The notes: generated by a model from the letters alone, not told the origin. DNA of 33,296 nucleotides from Anaerolineales bacterium (GCA_020060485.1 JAGVAB010000156.1:1-33296), one strand, 5' to 3'. Positions 24,712 to 33,296 are shown, counted from the stretch's first letter. Made by a program: numbers and translations.

Positions 24712-26019
24712 GTGAAAGAAGCATTGGATTTATTCCCCATAACGACTACCCGTGACAACAAGGGGCAGATGATGATTGCCGGGCAAAACCTGCGCGCGTT
24801 GGTGCAACAACACGGATCGCCTTTGTATGTTTATGACGGGGCCACGCTGCGCGCCCAGCTTGACGTGCTGCGTAACGCCTTTGAGCAGGAATACCGCGGG
24901 GGTTATGAGATCACCTATGCAGCCAAGGCATATTTTTCGCTGGCGATGGCGCGCCGTATGGCGGCTATGGGATTGGGCGTGGATGTGGTCAGTCTGGGTG
25001 AGTTGAAGATCGCCCAGCGGGCAGGTTTTTCCCCGAAACTGGTGCATTTTCATGGCAACAACAAGACAGTGCCGGAGCTGCAATTTGCATTGGATTGGGG
25101 CATTTCGGATATTGTGGTGGACAATCTTTCCGAGTTGGTTCTGCTGGAATCAATGGCATCAGAACGGAAGAAGGTCATTAGCATTTGGCTGCGGATCACA
25201 CCGGGGGTGAAGGTGGATACACACCAGTACTGGCAGACAGCGGATGTGGCTTCCAAGTTCGGGCTGCCGATCCATGACGGGCAGGCTTCGGAGGGCATCC
25301 GTTTTGCGCAGGGCAGCCGCTGGCTGAAGCTGCGGGGTTTGCATACCCATGTTGGCTCGCAGGTGTTTGACAGCAAACCGTATTGTGAGGCATTGAAGCG
25401 GTTGATTGGCCTGGCATCGCAGGAGGAGTTCATCCTGGCAGAGTTGAGTCCGGGGGGCGGTTTGGGTGTGCCTTATACACCAGAAGACAGGGTGGCCGAT
25501 GCGGCTGGCTGGGTGCGGGCAATGAGCGCCACGCTGGAGCAGGAATGCGGCAAACACGGCTGGCCGCTGCCCAAGCTGCTGTTGGAGCCGGGGCGCTGGC
25601 TGGTGGGCCAGGCCGGGGTGGCGATCTACACTGTAGGAGCAGTCAAGTTTTCCAGTGACGGCACATATATTGTGGCTGTGGATGGCGGCATGGCAGACAA
25701 TCCTCGGCCGCCGATGTATCAGGCGCGCTATGTTGCGGAACTGGTGGACAGAGAAGCATCGGGGATGCTTAACCGGGCTTCGCTGGTCGGCAAATATTGT
25801 GAATCGGGGGATCATTTGATCCCGGAAATGAAGCTGCCGGAGGTGCACCGCGGCGAACTGATCGCCATGCCTGTGGCAGGAGCCTATCAACTGAGCATGT
25901 CCTCCAATTACAATATGGCTGCCAGGCCGGCTGTGCTGTGGCTGGAAGATGGCAAGGCAGAGGTAATGCAGCACCGCGAGCTTCCAGAAGAAAGCGGCTG
26001 GTGGGTGGATGGCGTGTAG
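24712..26019 (+). CDS. lysA: Diaminopimelate decarboxylase
   Basis: A PLP enzyme that converts meso-diaminopimelate to lysine, the last step of the pathway. The fold type III barrel begins with the Schiff-base Lys72 in YAAKAYFS. HTHVGSQ (PLP phosphate side), SPGGGLGVPY, LLEPGRWLV and the C-terminal active-site loop GKYCESGDHL, with the cysteine contributed across the dimer, are all present. The 435 residues are normal. The start is GTG at 24712 with GAGG about 6 nt upstream. It is divergent from ddh, so the two enzymes that make and consume meso-diaminopimelate lie on either side of one control region. A related PLP decarboxylase acting on another diamino acid is less likely given this context. 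Confidence 0.93.
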   Translation: MKEALDLFPITTTRDNKGQMMIAGQNLRALVQQHGSPLYVYDGATLRAQLDVLRNAFEQEYRGGYEITYAAKAYFSLAMARRMAAMGLGVDVVSLGELKIAQRAGFSPKLVHFHGNNKTVPELQFALDWGISDIVVDNLSELVLLESMASERKKVISIWLRITPGVKVDTHQYWQTADVASKFGLPIHDGQASEGIRFAQGSRWLKLRGLHTHVGSQVFDSKPYCEALKRLIGLASQEEFILAELSPGGGLGVPYTPEDRVADAAGWVRAMSATLEQECGKHGWPLPKLLLEPGRWLVGQAGVAIYTVGAVKFSSDGTYIVAVDGGMADNPRPPMYQARYVAELVDREASGMLNRASLVGKYCESGDHLIPEMKLPEVHRGELIAMPVAGAYQLSMSSNYNMAARPAVLWLEDGKAEVMQHRELPEESGWWVDGV

Positions 26020-26085
26020 GGTGATGGTTTAATTGTGATGTTCTGCTTTAGACTCAGGCGTATGACGGTTCAACGGTGAGGGACG

Positions 26086-26655
26086 ATGCCCATACTAGAC
26101 CATTTTGGAATGATTGCGCCCATCTATGACAGATTCATTGGCTCGACAAAGATGGATGTCTGGCAGCAGGTGCTGAACCTGCCTTTTGAGGGTTTGCTGC
26201 TGGATGCAGCGGGTGGCACTGGCAGGGTGGCACAACACGTGGGCTGCCCGCTTTGCCAGGTAGTGGTGGCGGATGCTTCTTTTGGCATGCTGCGGGAAGT
26301 GCACAGCAAGCCTGGTCTTTTGGCCTGTGCAACAACGATTGAGGGATTGCCGTTTGTTGAGGGGAGTTTTGAGCGGGTATTGATGGTGGATGCCCTGCAT
26401 CATGTGATCGATCAACGCCAGGCCTGCATGGAGATGTGGCGGGTGCTGAAGCCAGGCGGTAGATTGGTGATCGAGGAACCGGATGTTGAGACCGGGTTTG
26501 GGAAGCTGCTGGCGTTGGTGGAGAAGCTGCTGCTGATGCGCAGTCATTTCCTCTCTGCCCGGCAGATGGCTGCTATTTTTGAAGGGCTGCCCGCAGAAGT
26601 GACGATCAGACGCGAGGATAAAAACGTGTGGCTGATCGTGCAAAGACTGACTTGA
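26086..26655 (+). CDS. Class I SAM-dependent methyltransferase
   Basis: A 189-residue enzyme of the UbiE-like/Methyltransf_11 type. Motif I is LLLDAAGGTGRVA (about 37-49). The acidic residue that binds the ribose of SAM is in VVVADAS. The post-I and motif IV region is ERVLMVDALHHVID, and the motif V/VI region is EMWRVLKPGGRLVIEEPD. It is short for UbiE (about 230-250) and lacks a distinctive substrate region, so the acceptor is unknown. GAGGG lies just before the ATG. It follows lysA by 66 nt with no terminator between, so read-through from lysA is likely. Confidence 0.82.
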   Translation: MPILDHFGMIAPIYDRFIGSTKMDVWQQVLNLPFEGLLLDAAGGTGRVAQHVGCPLCQVVVADASFGMLREVHSKPGLLACATTIEGLPFVEGSFERVLMVDALHHVIDQRQACMEMWRVLKPGGRLVIEEPDVETGFGKLLALVEKLLLMRSHFLSARQMAAIFEGLPAEVTIRREDKNVWLIVQRLT

Positions 26656-26682
26656 GTTAATTTCCTGATCTGAAGAGAATGT

Positions 26683-29478
26683 TTATAGATTCAGCCAGCC
26701 GGAGGCTGCCTTGGGCAGATCGCGCAGGCTGCCGACCTGGACGGTACATTGCGGCAGGGATTCAAGGAAGCCGCGGCCGTAGGCTTTGGTGATGACCCGG
26801 CGGTCGTAGATGACCACCAGACCGCGGTCGTGCTGGGTGCGGATCAGACGGCCGAAACCCTGACGGAAGCGCAGAATGGCTTCGGGCACCATGTATTCAT
26901 TGAAGGGATCATCGAAGGTTTCGGCGCGGGCAGCCACGATGGGATCGGAGGGTACATCGAAAGGCAGCTTGGTGATGGCAACCACCGAAAGAGCGTCCCC
27001 GGGCACGTCCACGCCTTCCCAGAAGGAGCGGGTGCCAAGCAGGATGGCACGTTCGGCGCTGCGGAACATTTCCAGCAATGCATTGGGAGAGGCACCATCA
27101 CCCTGTTCATAGACGTAAATATCACTATCGCTGAGGGCCGGGCTGATGGCCTGCGAGGTCTGTTTGAGCTGGGCATAGGAAGTGAACAAGGCCAGCAAGC
27201 GGCCGGAGGTGGCGCGAGAGAGGTCGAGCAGCGAGCGTTCCAACATGCGCTGGTAGTTGGAGCGGTCATTGGGTTCGGGGATGTCATTGACAATATACAG
27301 CAAGGTAGCGCTCTCATAGTCAAAGGGTGATCCGAGGGCCAGTTCATCAGCTTCGTCGGCGTACAGGCGGTTGCGCAAATAATCGAATTCGCCGTTGGTG
27401 GTCAGGGTGGCCGATGTGAGCACTACGCTCTCTTTCTCATGCCACAGGTACTCTTCCATCATGGGGCCAATGGTCAATGGAGCGATGTTGAGGGTCAGGC
27501 TGCGCCTGTTGGGGTTGATCTCAGCCCAATAGATGCGGCCCGGGTCGGCATCCGAGACCAGCGAGGTGGCGTTGATCTGGGCTTCGTCGAGGCGGTTGTA
27601 GATCTGACCGAGGGTGCCGCGCAGGACGCTGATCTCTTCGGACTCAGTGCCATTCAGGCGGTTGGTGGATTTGATCAGTTCACTGAGCAGATTGAGCAGC
27701 AGGCCAATGGTTTCAGCGGTGGTATCCCAGGCGATCTCCACATCCAGCCAAGCGGGCTGGGTGCGGGTGGCGGGCAGGATGCGTTCCTGCTGACCATAGT
27801 TGGAGACCGGACGGCCTTCGCGTTGATCGGCCATGAAGGACTGGATGGCGTCAAAGAAGACGCGAAAATCGTGTTCCAGGCGGAAAGCCAGGTCGGTGAT
27901 TCGTTGAATGGCTTGCTGGAAACCAGCGAAGTCGGCCGGATTGAGCATCCCTTTGAGCAAGGTGAGCAAATGGCGCAAGCTACCACTGGAGGAGCCACCC
28001 AGCTCGCGCAGCAGGCGGGAAATATCATCCTGGGCCAGGGTGTAGCTCATCGAGCTGGTGGTGGCGGATTCGATATGGTGGGCTTCGTCCACGATCAGGT
28101 GCTTGAAGGATGGCAGCACACGGTTGCCGGTGGCAACGTCGGCCAGCAGCAGAGCGTGGTTGACCACGATCAAATGAGCGGATTGGGCGGCCTGGTGCGC
28201 CTGATAAAAGGGACAGATGCCATCCAGACGGCTCTGGCAAGTCTCGGCGTTGCAGGCTTCATCTTCAGCGGAGAGCCGGCTCCAGATCTCGCGTTCAATG
28301 GGACCGTTCAGATTGAGCTCATTGCGGTCACCGCTGCCACCTTCCCACAACCAGACCATTACTTTGGCGAGTACACGTGTTTCGTCTGGCGTGTCTGGCG
28401 GACGGCGGCGCATGGCTTCCAGACGGCGGGGACAGAGGTAGTTGGAACGCCCCTTGAGGACGACAGCTTGCAGGTTGATGCCAAGAGCCTGGCACAGATC
28501 GGGGATGTCCTTTTTGCTCAACTGATCCTGAAGGTTTATGGTGTTGGTGGAAATGACAACCGGCTGCTGGTTCTGCATGGCCCACAAAGCGGCTGGGACC
28601 AGGTAGGCAAAGGACTTGCCGGTGCCGGTGCCGGCTTCGATCAGGAAATGCTGGCTGTTGGAGATGGCCATGGTGACGGCGCGCAGCATCTCCACCTGTT
28701 GGGGGCGCTGTTCATAATTCTCAAAATAACGGGCGAAAGGTCCGCCATACTCCAAAAGGGCAGCCACTTCTTCCGGGTCGAGGGGGACAGGCGGGTCTAG
28801 CGGATCGAGGCGCGCATTGAGGTTATAGGTTTCGTTCAGGGTGGGGACAAGGGTGAGCTTTTCGCCGCTCCTGGCTTTGATGCCCTGGCGTGCATGTTCT
28901 TTCAGCACTTCCTGAAAGAGCCATTGCGCATCCCAATCGAAAGGCTCGCCCATGCGCACAAATTCATCGACCAGTTCACGAGGCAGGGTGAGAGCTTTTT
29001 GATAGAGATCCATCAGTACGGCATGGGTCAGGCGGGCGTCGTCCAGGGCGCGGTGAGTGCCGGGCAGGAGGATGCCCATTTCCTGGCCAAGAATACCCAG
29101 GCGGTATCTGCCGGCAGTTGGCATGAGTACCGAAGCCAGTTCATAGGTGTCGATCGTGGTATTGGCCTTGAAGATGCCAAGCTGGCGCAGAAAGGCGACA
29201 TCAAACTGGACGTTGTGTCCGAGGATGGGCCTGTCACCAACGAAATCGACCAGTTCCTGCTGCACGGCGTGGATGGGAGGAGCCTTAACCACCATGGCAT
29301 CACTGATGCCGGTCAATTGGCTGACGAAGGCTGGGATGGGGCGGTTGGGATTAACCAGGCTGGACCATTCAGCTTCCACCCGGCTGCCATTAAAGCGGAC
29401 AGCGCCGATTTCGATGATGGCGTCTTTGCGCGGGTCCAGGCCGGTGGTTTCAAGGTCGATGCATACGATGGAGGACAT
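26683..29478 (-). CDS. dinG: DinG-type Fe-S helicase with N-terminal DnaQ-like exonuclease
   Basis: A 931-residue superfamily 2 (XPD/DinG) 5'-3' DNA helicase fused to a DEDDh 3'-5' exonuclease. Exonuclease ligands are Asp8 and Glu10 (CIDLETTG), Asp93 (HNVQFDVAFL), and His142 and Asp147 (THRALDDAR). Helicase Walker A is EAGTGTGKS with Lys288. Four cysteines suited to a [4Fe-4S] cluster stand at 349, 409, 414 and 422. The DEAH box is at 464-467. Motif V/VI regions include FWEGVDVPG and RFRQGFGRLIR. The same fusion is known in Firmicutes DinG, where the exonuclease part is active. It should act in repair of stalled forks or R-loops. The -10 box directly abuts the ATG, suggesting a leaderless mRNA. 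Confidence 0.93.
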   Translation of the reverse strand: MSSIVCIDLETTGLDPRKDAIIEIGAVRFNGSRVEAEWSSLVNPNRPIPAFVSQLTGISDAMVVKAPPIHAVQQELVDFVGDRPILGHNVQFDVAFLRQLGIFKANTTIDTYELASVLMPTAGRYRLGILGQEMGILLPGTHRALDDARLTHAVLMDLYQKALTLPRELVDEFVRMGEPFDWDAQWLFQEVLKEHARQGIKARSGEKLTLVPTLNETYNLNARLDPLDPPVPLDPEEVAALLEYGGPFARYFENYEQRPQQVEMLRAVTMAISNSQHFLIEAGTGTGKSFAYLVPAALWAMQNQQPVVISTNTINLQDQLSKKDIPDLCQALGINLQAVVLKGRSNYLCPRRLEAMRRRPPDTPDETRVLAKVMVWLWEGGSGDRNELNLNGPIEREIWSRLSAEDEACNAETCQSRLDGICPFYQAHQAAQSAHLIVVNHALLLADVATGNRVLPSFKHLIVDEAHHIESATTSSMSYTLAQDDISRLLRELGGSSSGSLRHLLTLLKGMLNPADFAGFQQAIQRITDLAFRLEHDFRVFFDAIQSFMADQREGRPVSNYGQQERILPATRTQPAWLDVEIAWDTTAETIGLLLNLLSELIKSTNRLNGTESEEISVLRGTLGQIYNRLDEAQINATSLVSDADPGRIYWAEINPNRRSLTLNIAPLTIGPMMEEYLWHEKESVVLTSATLTTNGEFDYLRNRLYADEADELALGSPFDYESATLLYIVNDIPEPNDRSNYQRMLERSLLDLSRATSGRLLALFTSYAQLKQTSQAISPALSDSDIYVYEQGDGASPNALLEMFRSAERAILLGTRSFWEGVDVPGDALSVVAITKLPFDVPSDPIVAARAETFDDPFNEYMVPEAILRFRQGFGRLIRTQHDRGLVVIYDRRVITKAYGRGFLESLPQCTVQVGSLRDLPKAASGWLNL

Positions 29479-29484
29479 TGCACG

Positions 29485-29493
29485 ATTATACCA
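29485..29493 (-). promoter_or_regulatory. Extended -10 promoter of dinG (leaderless)
   Basis: Minus-strand TGGTATAAT ends 6 nt before the ATG, so transcription would begin at or within a base of the start codon. No Shine-Dalgarno is present. Confidence 0.55.
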
Positions 29494-29721
29494 CCTGGGT
29501 GCAGTCTGGCGTCCTGACGGGGTGGTTTTGAGAGATGAATGGTGATAAGTCAGAAAATCAGGCGCCTTAAAGGATTGAAAAATGGTCTATGGAAAGTAAC
29601 GAGATGCATATTTTCTGCGGCAAATTCCGGAGCCCTAAAAAAATCTTCCGGGTTGACTGTGGCTGTGATATGATTAGTTTTGACCTTATTGGTGATAGAG
29701 AGATGATATATTGAGGTTGGC

Positions 29722-30096
29722 ATGGAAAAATGCATTCTGGTCATTGATGATGAACGGATCACGCAAAAGTTGTTGACAGTGCATTTCCAGAAATTGGGAT
29801 TCACTGTAATGGTAGCCGCCACGGTTCAGGAAGCTTTTGAACTCTTGCGGACTGAACGATTTGATTTGATCACTTGTGACTGGATGATGCCGGAAGTAAA
29901 CGGACTTGAATTTCTGGAATGTATCCAAAAAGATGCAGAATTGCAGACCATTCCGGTGGTGATGGTGTCCGCAGCCAGCGAAGAGGATGAACTGAGTCAG
30001 GCGTTTGCACTGGGTGCGGCCGGGATAGTCAGGAAGCCATTTTCGGCGAGTGATCTAAAAGCCATGCTGGAAAACATCCTGGGAGCCGAGCTGTGA
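29722..30096 (+). CDS. Stand-alone response regulator receiver domain (CheY-like)
   Basis: A single REC domain of 124 residues without output domain. The acidic pocket is Asp9-Asp10, the phosphoacceptor Asp53 (CDWMMPEVNG), the switch Ser83 and Lys105 (RKPF). It should be phosphorylated by a histidine kinase that is not in the window and act by protein contact. GAGG lies 5 nt before the ATG. TGATATATT (29704-29712) is a possible extended -10, but it lies so close that the Shine-Dalgarno would be lost. TTGACC at 29680 may belong to a better promoter. Its stop codon overlaps the GTG start of the following alpha-galactosidase gene by 4 nt, so the two are translationally coupled. Confidence 0.9.
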   Translation: MEKCILVIDDERITQKLLTVHFQKLGFTVMVAATVQEAFELLRTERFDLITCDWMMPEVNGLEFLECIQKDAELQTIPVVMVSAASEEDELSQAFALGAAGIVRKPFSASDLKAMLENILGAEL

Positions 30097-32441
30097 TCCA
30101 TACGCCTTATTTTCGTTTGGTGTTCACACCAGAACGGGGAACGTTCAGTTTGTATCCGGAGACGAGTGGGATGCCGCGTCTGGAAGACGCCCGCCTGGGC
30201 ATTGAGTACACGGCTCAAGGGCGGCCATTCAGCGAACTGGGGTCGAATTGGGAACCATGCTCGGCGCGGCTGGCAGAGGGAATTGATACTGTACATGGAC
30301 CGGTGACGCGCATTGCGTTTAGCACCCAGCCAGGTGCGCATGGACTTTCGTATAGCCTTACGTTTGCCCTGGCTGAGGAACGCCCATTGTTCCTGTGGAA
30401 AGTATCTGTACAAAATGAGGGAAAATATCCGGTATGGGTTAACCGCATTCAGATGCTGAACATTGGGGAAAGCGGTGGAGCATGGCAGGTGTGTGAGCCA
30501 GTGCGTCCGGCGCGGTTCAGTTTCTATTCCAACAACTGGCAATCATGGGGGCATACTACCACCTATATGGCAGACCGGGCGGCTTTTCGCTCGCGCATGC
30601 CGAAAATTCACGACCCTTTGTGTGCCAATCCCGGCACGCCACAGCCGCATCATATTGGTCATTTTGCCAGCGATTTCTTTGGCGTGGTGGCAGACCGGGC
30701 CAATCGCAAGGGCATGGTGGTGGGTTTCCTTTCGCAGCAACAGCATTTTGGCTCGGTGGAGGTGTTGTTCAAAAGCAAGCCTATACTGCGTCTGTGGGCA
30801 AACGGCGATCACACCCGCCTGGACCCCGGGCAGACCATGGAAACGGATTGGGCGGTGATTTATCCTTTCTTGATGGATATCCATGACTCGATCGGGCTCT
30901 ATTTGAATGCGGTGGCCCGTGAAAACCAAATTAAAGTGGATAACGATGTGCCGCTGGGGTGGTGTTCCTGGTATCACTATTACCAGAAGGTGACAGCAGA
31001 AGATGTGCGCCAGAACCTGAAGGCCATTGTTGGTTTGCAAGACCGATTGCCATTGAAGCTGGTGCAAATTGATGACGGGTATGAGAGTCAGGTGGGCGAC
31101 TGGTTTACTTTCCAACCGAGCTTTCCACAAGGGGTTGCCCCATTGGCCCAAGAGATCAAAGCAGCCGGGTTGACCCCCGGATTATGGCTGGCGCCTTTTA
31201 TTGTGCATCCCAAATCGGCGTTGATGAAGGATCATCCTGAGTTTATCTTGCGAACAGTGAAGGGCAAGCCGGTCAATGCCGGATATATCTGGAATACCTT
31301 CAATACTGCACTTGATCTGACTCATCCCGGTGCGCTGGATTATGCCCGAAGAGCCGTTGAGACAGCCGTCAAAGAGTGGGGCTTTCCTTATTTGAAACTG
31401 GATTTCCTGTATGCGGGGGCTTTGGCGGGGCAGCGGCATGATATGACCCACACCCGGGCACAGGTGCTGCGCAAGGGGCTGGAGACATTGCGGGAGGCGG
31501 CAGGCAAGGAAACCTATTTGGTGGGCTGTGGCGCACCGTTGGGCCCATCCCTGGGTATTTTCAATGCCATGCGAATTGGCGAGGATGTCAGCGATACCTG
31601 GATGCCGCATTTCAACAAAATCAAGCCCATTTTCAAGGACGAGAAATTTATTCCTTCAACGCGCAACGCATTGAATAACATTGTCAGCCGGGCTGCACTG
31701 CATGAGCATTGGTGGGTCAATGACCCGGATTGTTTGCTGGTGCGGCCGGACACGAAGTTGAGTCTGGCTGAGGTACAGACGCTGGCAACTGCGATCGGCA
31801 TGACGGGAGGCTCGCTACTGCTGTCAGATGCTTTGCCGGCCCTGCCTGAGGACCGCCTTCGCATAGCCGAGTCGTTGATGCCTGTCATCGGCAAGCGGGC
31901 CGAAGTGGTGGATTGGCTGGATTCTTCACAGCCGGCGCATCTGCGGCTTGATTTGAAGGGGGCAGTGGGAAGCTGGCATTTGCTGGCGTATCTCAACTGG
32001 CATGACAAGGCCAAAGATTTGCGATTGCATGCTTCGGATTTTGTCCTGCCGAACGGAATTTACTGGGTGCGCAGTTTCTGGGATGACGAAGTAAGCTGGA
32101 TGGATCCGCTGCATCCGGTGGTCAAGATGAAGACCGCGCCGCATGGGGTGGTATTGCTGGCGGTGCGCAAGCTGAACACCAGCCTGCCCCAGTATCTGGG
32201 CAGCGACCTTCATTTTTCACAGGGACTGGAAGTTGTGGAATGGGAGGTTTCGGTATCCGGTTTGCGGTTCAAGCTGGATTGCGGGCGGAAGCTGGCAGGA
32301 CATGTTGATCTGTGCCTGCCTGGACAACCCAAAGAAGTGCGCAAAGATGGGCAGGTCATTTCCTGGCAGCAATTGCGCGAGGATGTGTATCGAATCCCGG
32401 TGGCTGGCATGAATGGTGTGGAAATTCAAATCGATCTGTAA
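30093..32441 (+). CDS. GH36-family alpha-galactosidase
   Basis: A glycoside hydrolase of 782 residues that should release terminal alpha-galactose from raffinose-type or galactomannan oligosaccharides. The N-terminal beta-supersandwich domain (about 1-280) contains FYSNNWQSWG. The catalytic barrel contains PLGWCSWYHYY, LKLVQIDDGYESQVGDW, TPGLWLAPFIV and the nucleophile Asp437 in YLKLDFLY. The acid/base is in RIGEDVSD (Asp498 the likely residue), followed by NNIVSRAALHEHWWVNDPDCLLVR. A C-terminal beta domain ends the protein. No signal peptide is visible, so it acts in the cytoplasm on imported oligosaccharides. The start is GTG at 30093, overlapping the regulator gene. No sugar transporter is adjacent. 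Other GH36 activities (alpha-N-acetylgalactosaminidase) cannot be excluded. Confidence 0.88.
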   Translation: MIHTPYFRLVFTPERGTFSLYPETSGMPRLEDARLGIEYTAQGRPFSELGSNWEPCSARLAEGIDTVHGPVTRIAFSTQPGAHGLSYSLTFALAEERPLFLWKVSVQNEGKYPVWVNRIQMLNIGESGGAWQVCEPVRPARFSFYSNNWQSWGHTTTYMADRAAFRSRMPKIHDPLCANPGTPQPHHIGHFASDFFGVVADRANRKGMVVGFLSQQQHFGSVEVLFKSKPILRLWANGDHTRLDPGQTMETDWAVIYPFLMDIHDSIGLYLNAVARENQIKVDNDVPLGWCSWYHYYQKVTAEDVRQNLKAIVGLQDRLPLKLVQIDDGYESQVGDWFTFQPSFPQGVAPLAQEIKAAGLTPGLWLAPFIVHPKSALMKDHPEFILRTVKGKPVNAGYIWNTFNTALDLTHPGALDYARRAVETAVKEWGFPYLKLDFLYAGALAGQRHDMTHTRAQVLRKGLETLREAAGKETYLVGCGAPLGPSLGIFNAMRIGEDVSDTWMPHFNKIKPIFKDEKFIPSTRNALNNIVSRAALHEHWWVNDPDCLLVRPDTKLSLAEVQTLATAIGMTGGSLLLSDALPALPEDRLRIAESLMPVIGKRAEVVDWLDSSQPAHLRLDLKGAVGSWHLLAYLNWHDKAKDLRLHASDFVLPNGIYWVRSFWDDEVSWMDPLHPVVKMKTAPHGVVLLAVRKLNTSLPQYLGSDLHFSQGLEVVEWEVSVSGLRFKLDCGRKLAGHVDLCLPGQPKEVRKDGQVISWQQLREDVYRIPVAGMNGVEIQIDL

Positions 32442-32446
32442 AGAGA

Positions 32447-32477
32447 AGCCCCGCTCAAACGAGCGGGGCTATTTTAT
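32447..32477 (+). terminator. Terminator of the regulator and alpha-galactosidase operon
   Basis: A perfect 10-bp stem (AGCCCCGCTC with its complement) with loop AAAC, followed by ATTTTATAT. It lies 5 nt after the stop codon and may also serve the convergent gene. Confidence 0.85.
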
Positions 32478-32528
32478 ATCACCGGGGGAAATTCATTGCT
32501 TTGATTTCCACAGCCTGGAGGATCAAAG

Positions 32529-33296
32529 TTAATCCAGCTCGTTGATATCTACCGCAAAACTGCCTTCTTCCGATATTTCAGAACTTGAATAGGTCGATAC
32601 TGTAAACACCTGCAGGGCATCTATGTCGATATAATGGGTTCCTCCAGGGTGCAAGAATTGAATTGTGTGTGTCCCGGCGGGCAAGCCGTAGATCGTCAAC
32701 CAATTCTGGTAGACCAGGTTGGGGCCGTACTGGTTGAATACAAGGGGTAGGTAATCGTCGATGAGGATGACAATATCTCCACGGGTAGTGTACCTGGTGT
32801 AAATTAGCCTGATCTGTTCTCCGGTGAAGGTCAATGTGGCACTGGCAGCGGGGTTGTTGCTGTACTTAATTTTCCCGCCGGAGGCTTGCGCGTCGCTCCA
32901 GGTTTGCCAGTTGCCTGTATAGATGATATTGGGATCGTTTTCCTGATACAGCCCTTCAGTAACAGGCGCAATTGGTTTGGCCTCGGCCGAAGGCGAATTG
33001 GACAGATCGGAAAGATTGTTGGAGTCGTCCAGTGTACGCAGGGCGAAGAAGTAGGTCTGGCCTGGGGTGAGACCGGAGACGGTCATGGATTGAGGCGTGC
33101 CAGCGACCAGCGGAGCAGGAGCGCCGGTGACGTTTGTGGCGGCGTCCCATTTGGCCTGGGAGTCAATGGTGCTGGAGGCGTAGCGCACGAAGTAGGTGGT
33201 GGCGGTGCCGGTGTCGCCGTCATCGCCGGGAGCGATCCAGTTCAGGTCAACCTGGCCATTGTTGCTGCCAGTGGCGGCATTGAGGGTGACCGCGGC
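32529..33296 (-). CDS. Secreted protein with fibronectin III domain (C-terminal part, 5' end outside window)
   Basis: The frame is open to the window edge, so the N-terminus is missing; 255 residues are visible. The first ~110 form a fibronectin type III domain (VDLNWIAPGDDGDTGTATTY, YFVRYASS, SMTVSGLTPGQTYFFALRTLDDSNN). A linker leads to a beta-rich C-terminal module of about 115 residues (IIYTGNWQTW, SATLTFTGEQIRLIY, GDIVILIDDYLPLVF, LPAGTHTIQFLHPGG, HYIDIDALQV). This module resembles the jelly-roll-like carbohydrate-binding domains at the ends of extracellular enzymes. The GTG at 33188 is an internal valine, not a start. The protein is probably a large secreted hydrolase or adhesin, but its main domain is outside the window. 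Confidence 0.85.
   Translation of the reverse strand, partial: AAVTLNAATGSNNGQVDLNWIAPGDDGDTGTATTYFVRYASSTIDSQAKWDAATNVTGAPAPLVAGTPQSMTVSGLTPGQTYFFALRTLDDSNNLSDLSNSPSAEAKPIAPVTEGLYQENDPNIIYTGNWQTWSDAQASGGKIKYSNNPAASATLTFTGEQIRLIYTRYTTRGDIVILIDDYLPLVFNQYGPNLVYQNWLTIYGLPAGTHTIQFLHPGGTHYIDIDALQVFTVSTYSSSEISEEGSFAVDINELD

Noticed and set aside
27439..28800. 453-residue ORF opposite dinG
   Set aside because: A shadow of the helicase gene, where all catalytic motifs lie on the minus strand.

Overview
The window looks like a chromosomal segment of a Chloroflexota bacterium, most likely class Anaerolineae. This is an inference from several things: secreted proteins with long Thr/Pro linkers, a two-subunit oxygen-sensitive class I fumarase, a long-form formate-tetrahydrofolate ligase, a DinG helicase fused to an exonuclease, frequent GTG starts, and C-rich palindromes between genes. 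No phage, integrase, transposase, CRISPR array or rRNA was seen. One tRNA is present.

Layout. 1-4405: a membrane-anchored Thr/Pro-rich protein; a convergent pseudouridine catabolism pair (psuK-psuG) sharing a terminator with it; a stretch of palindromic intergenic elements; a PHP-domain phosphoesterase. 4484-6521: tRNA-Leu(UAA) with promoter and terminator, then an ABC half-transporter. 6789-11131: purB, purA and purH, which cover late IMP synthesis and IMP to AMP. 11185-12708: fumarase beta and alpha subunits on the minus strand. 12882-16003: a copper-resistance operon csoR-copZ-copA with a palindrome at the transcription start that fits a CsoR operator. 16089-16908: five tandem copies of a ~154-bp non-coding repeat. 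16958-18718: an AT-richer patch with an unrecognised lipoprotein and a small membrane-protein ORF interrupted by TGA. 18736-20471: a FruK/LacC-type sugar-phosphate kinase and an alpha/beta hydrolase whose nucleophile position reads Asp. 20877-22802: formate-tetrahydrofolate ligase of the long form that resembles eukaryotic C1-THF synthase. 22883-26019: diaminopimelate dehydrogenase and an unknown small protein, divergent from diaminopimelate decarboxylase; together they carry out the last steps of lysine synthesis by the dehydrogenase route. 26086-29478: a methyltransferase and a DinG-type helicase. 29722-32441: a stand-alone response regulator overlapping a GH36 alpha-galactosidase gene. 32529-33296: the C-terminal part of a secreted fibronectin III protein that runs off the window.

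Most of the genes are housekeeping or central metabolism. The accessory part is 16004-18735. Many promoters share an extended -10 box (TGNTATAAT), often without a good -35. Start codons were reset from the longest ORF wherever a Shine-Dalgarno sequence, conserved N-terminus or catalytic-residue numbering pointed downstream (psuK, purA, fumarase alpha, csoR, copA, fruK-like kinase, fhs, ddh and the small protein next to it).
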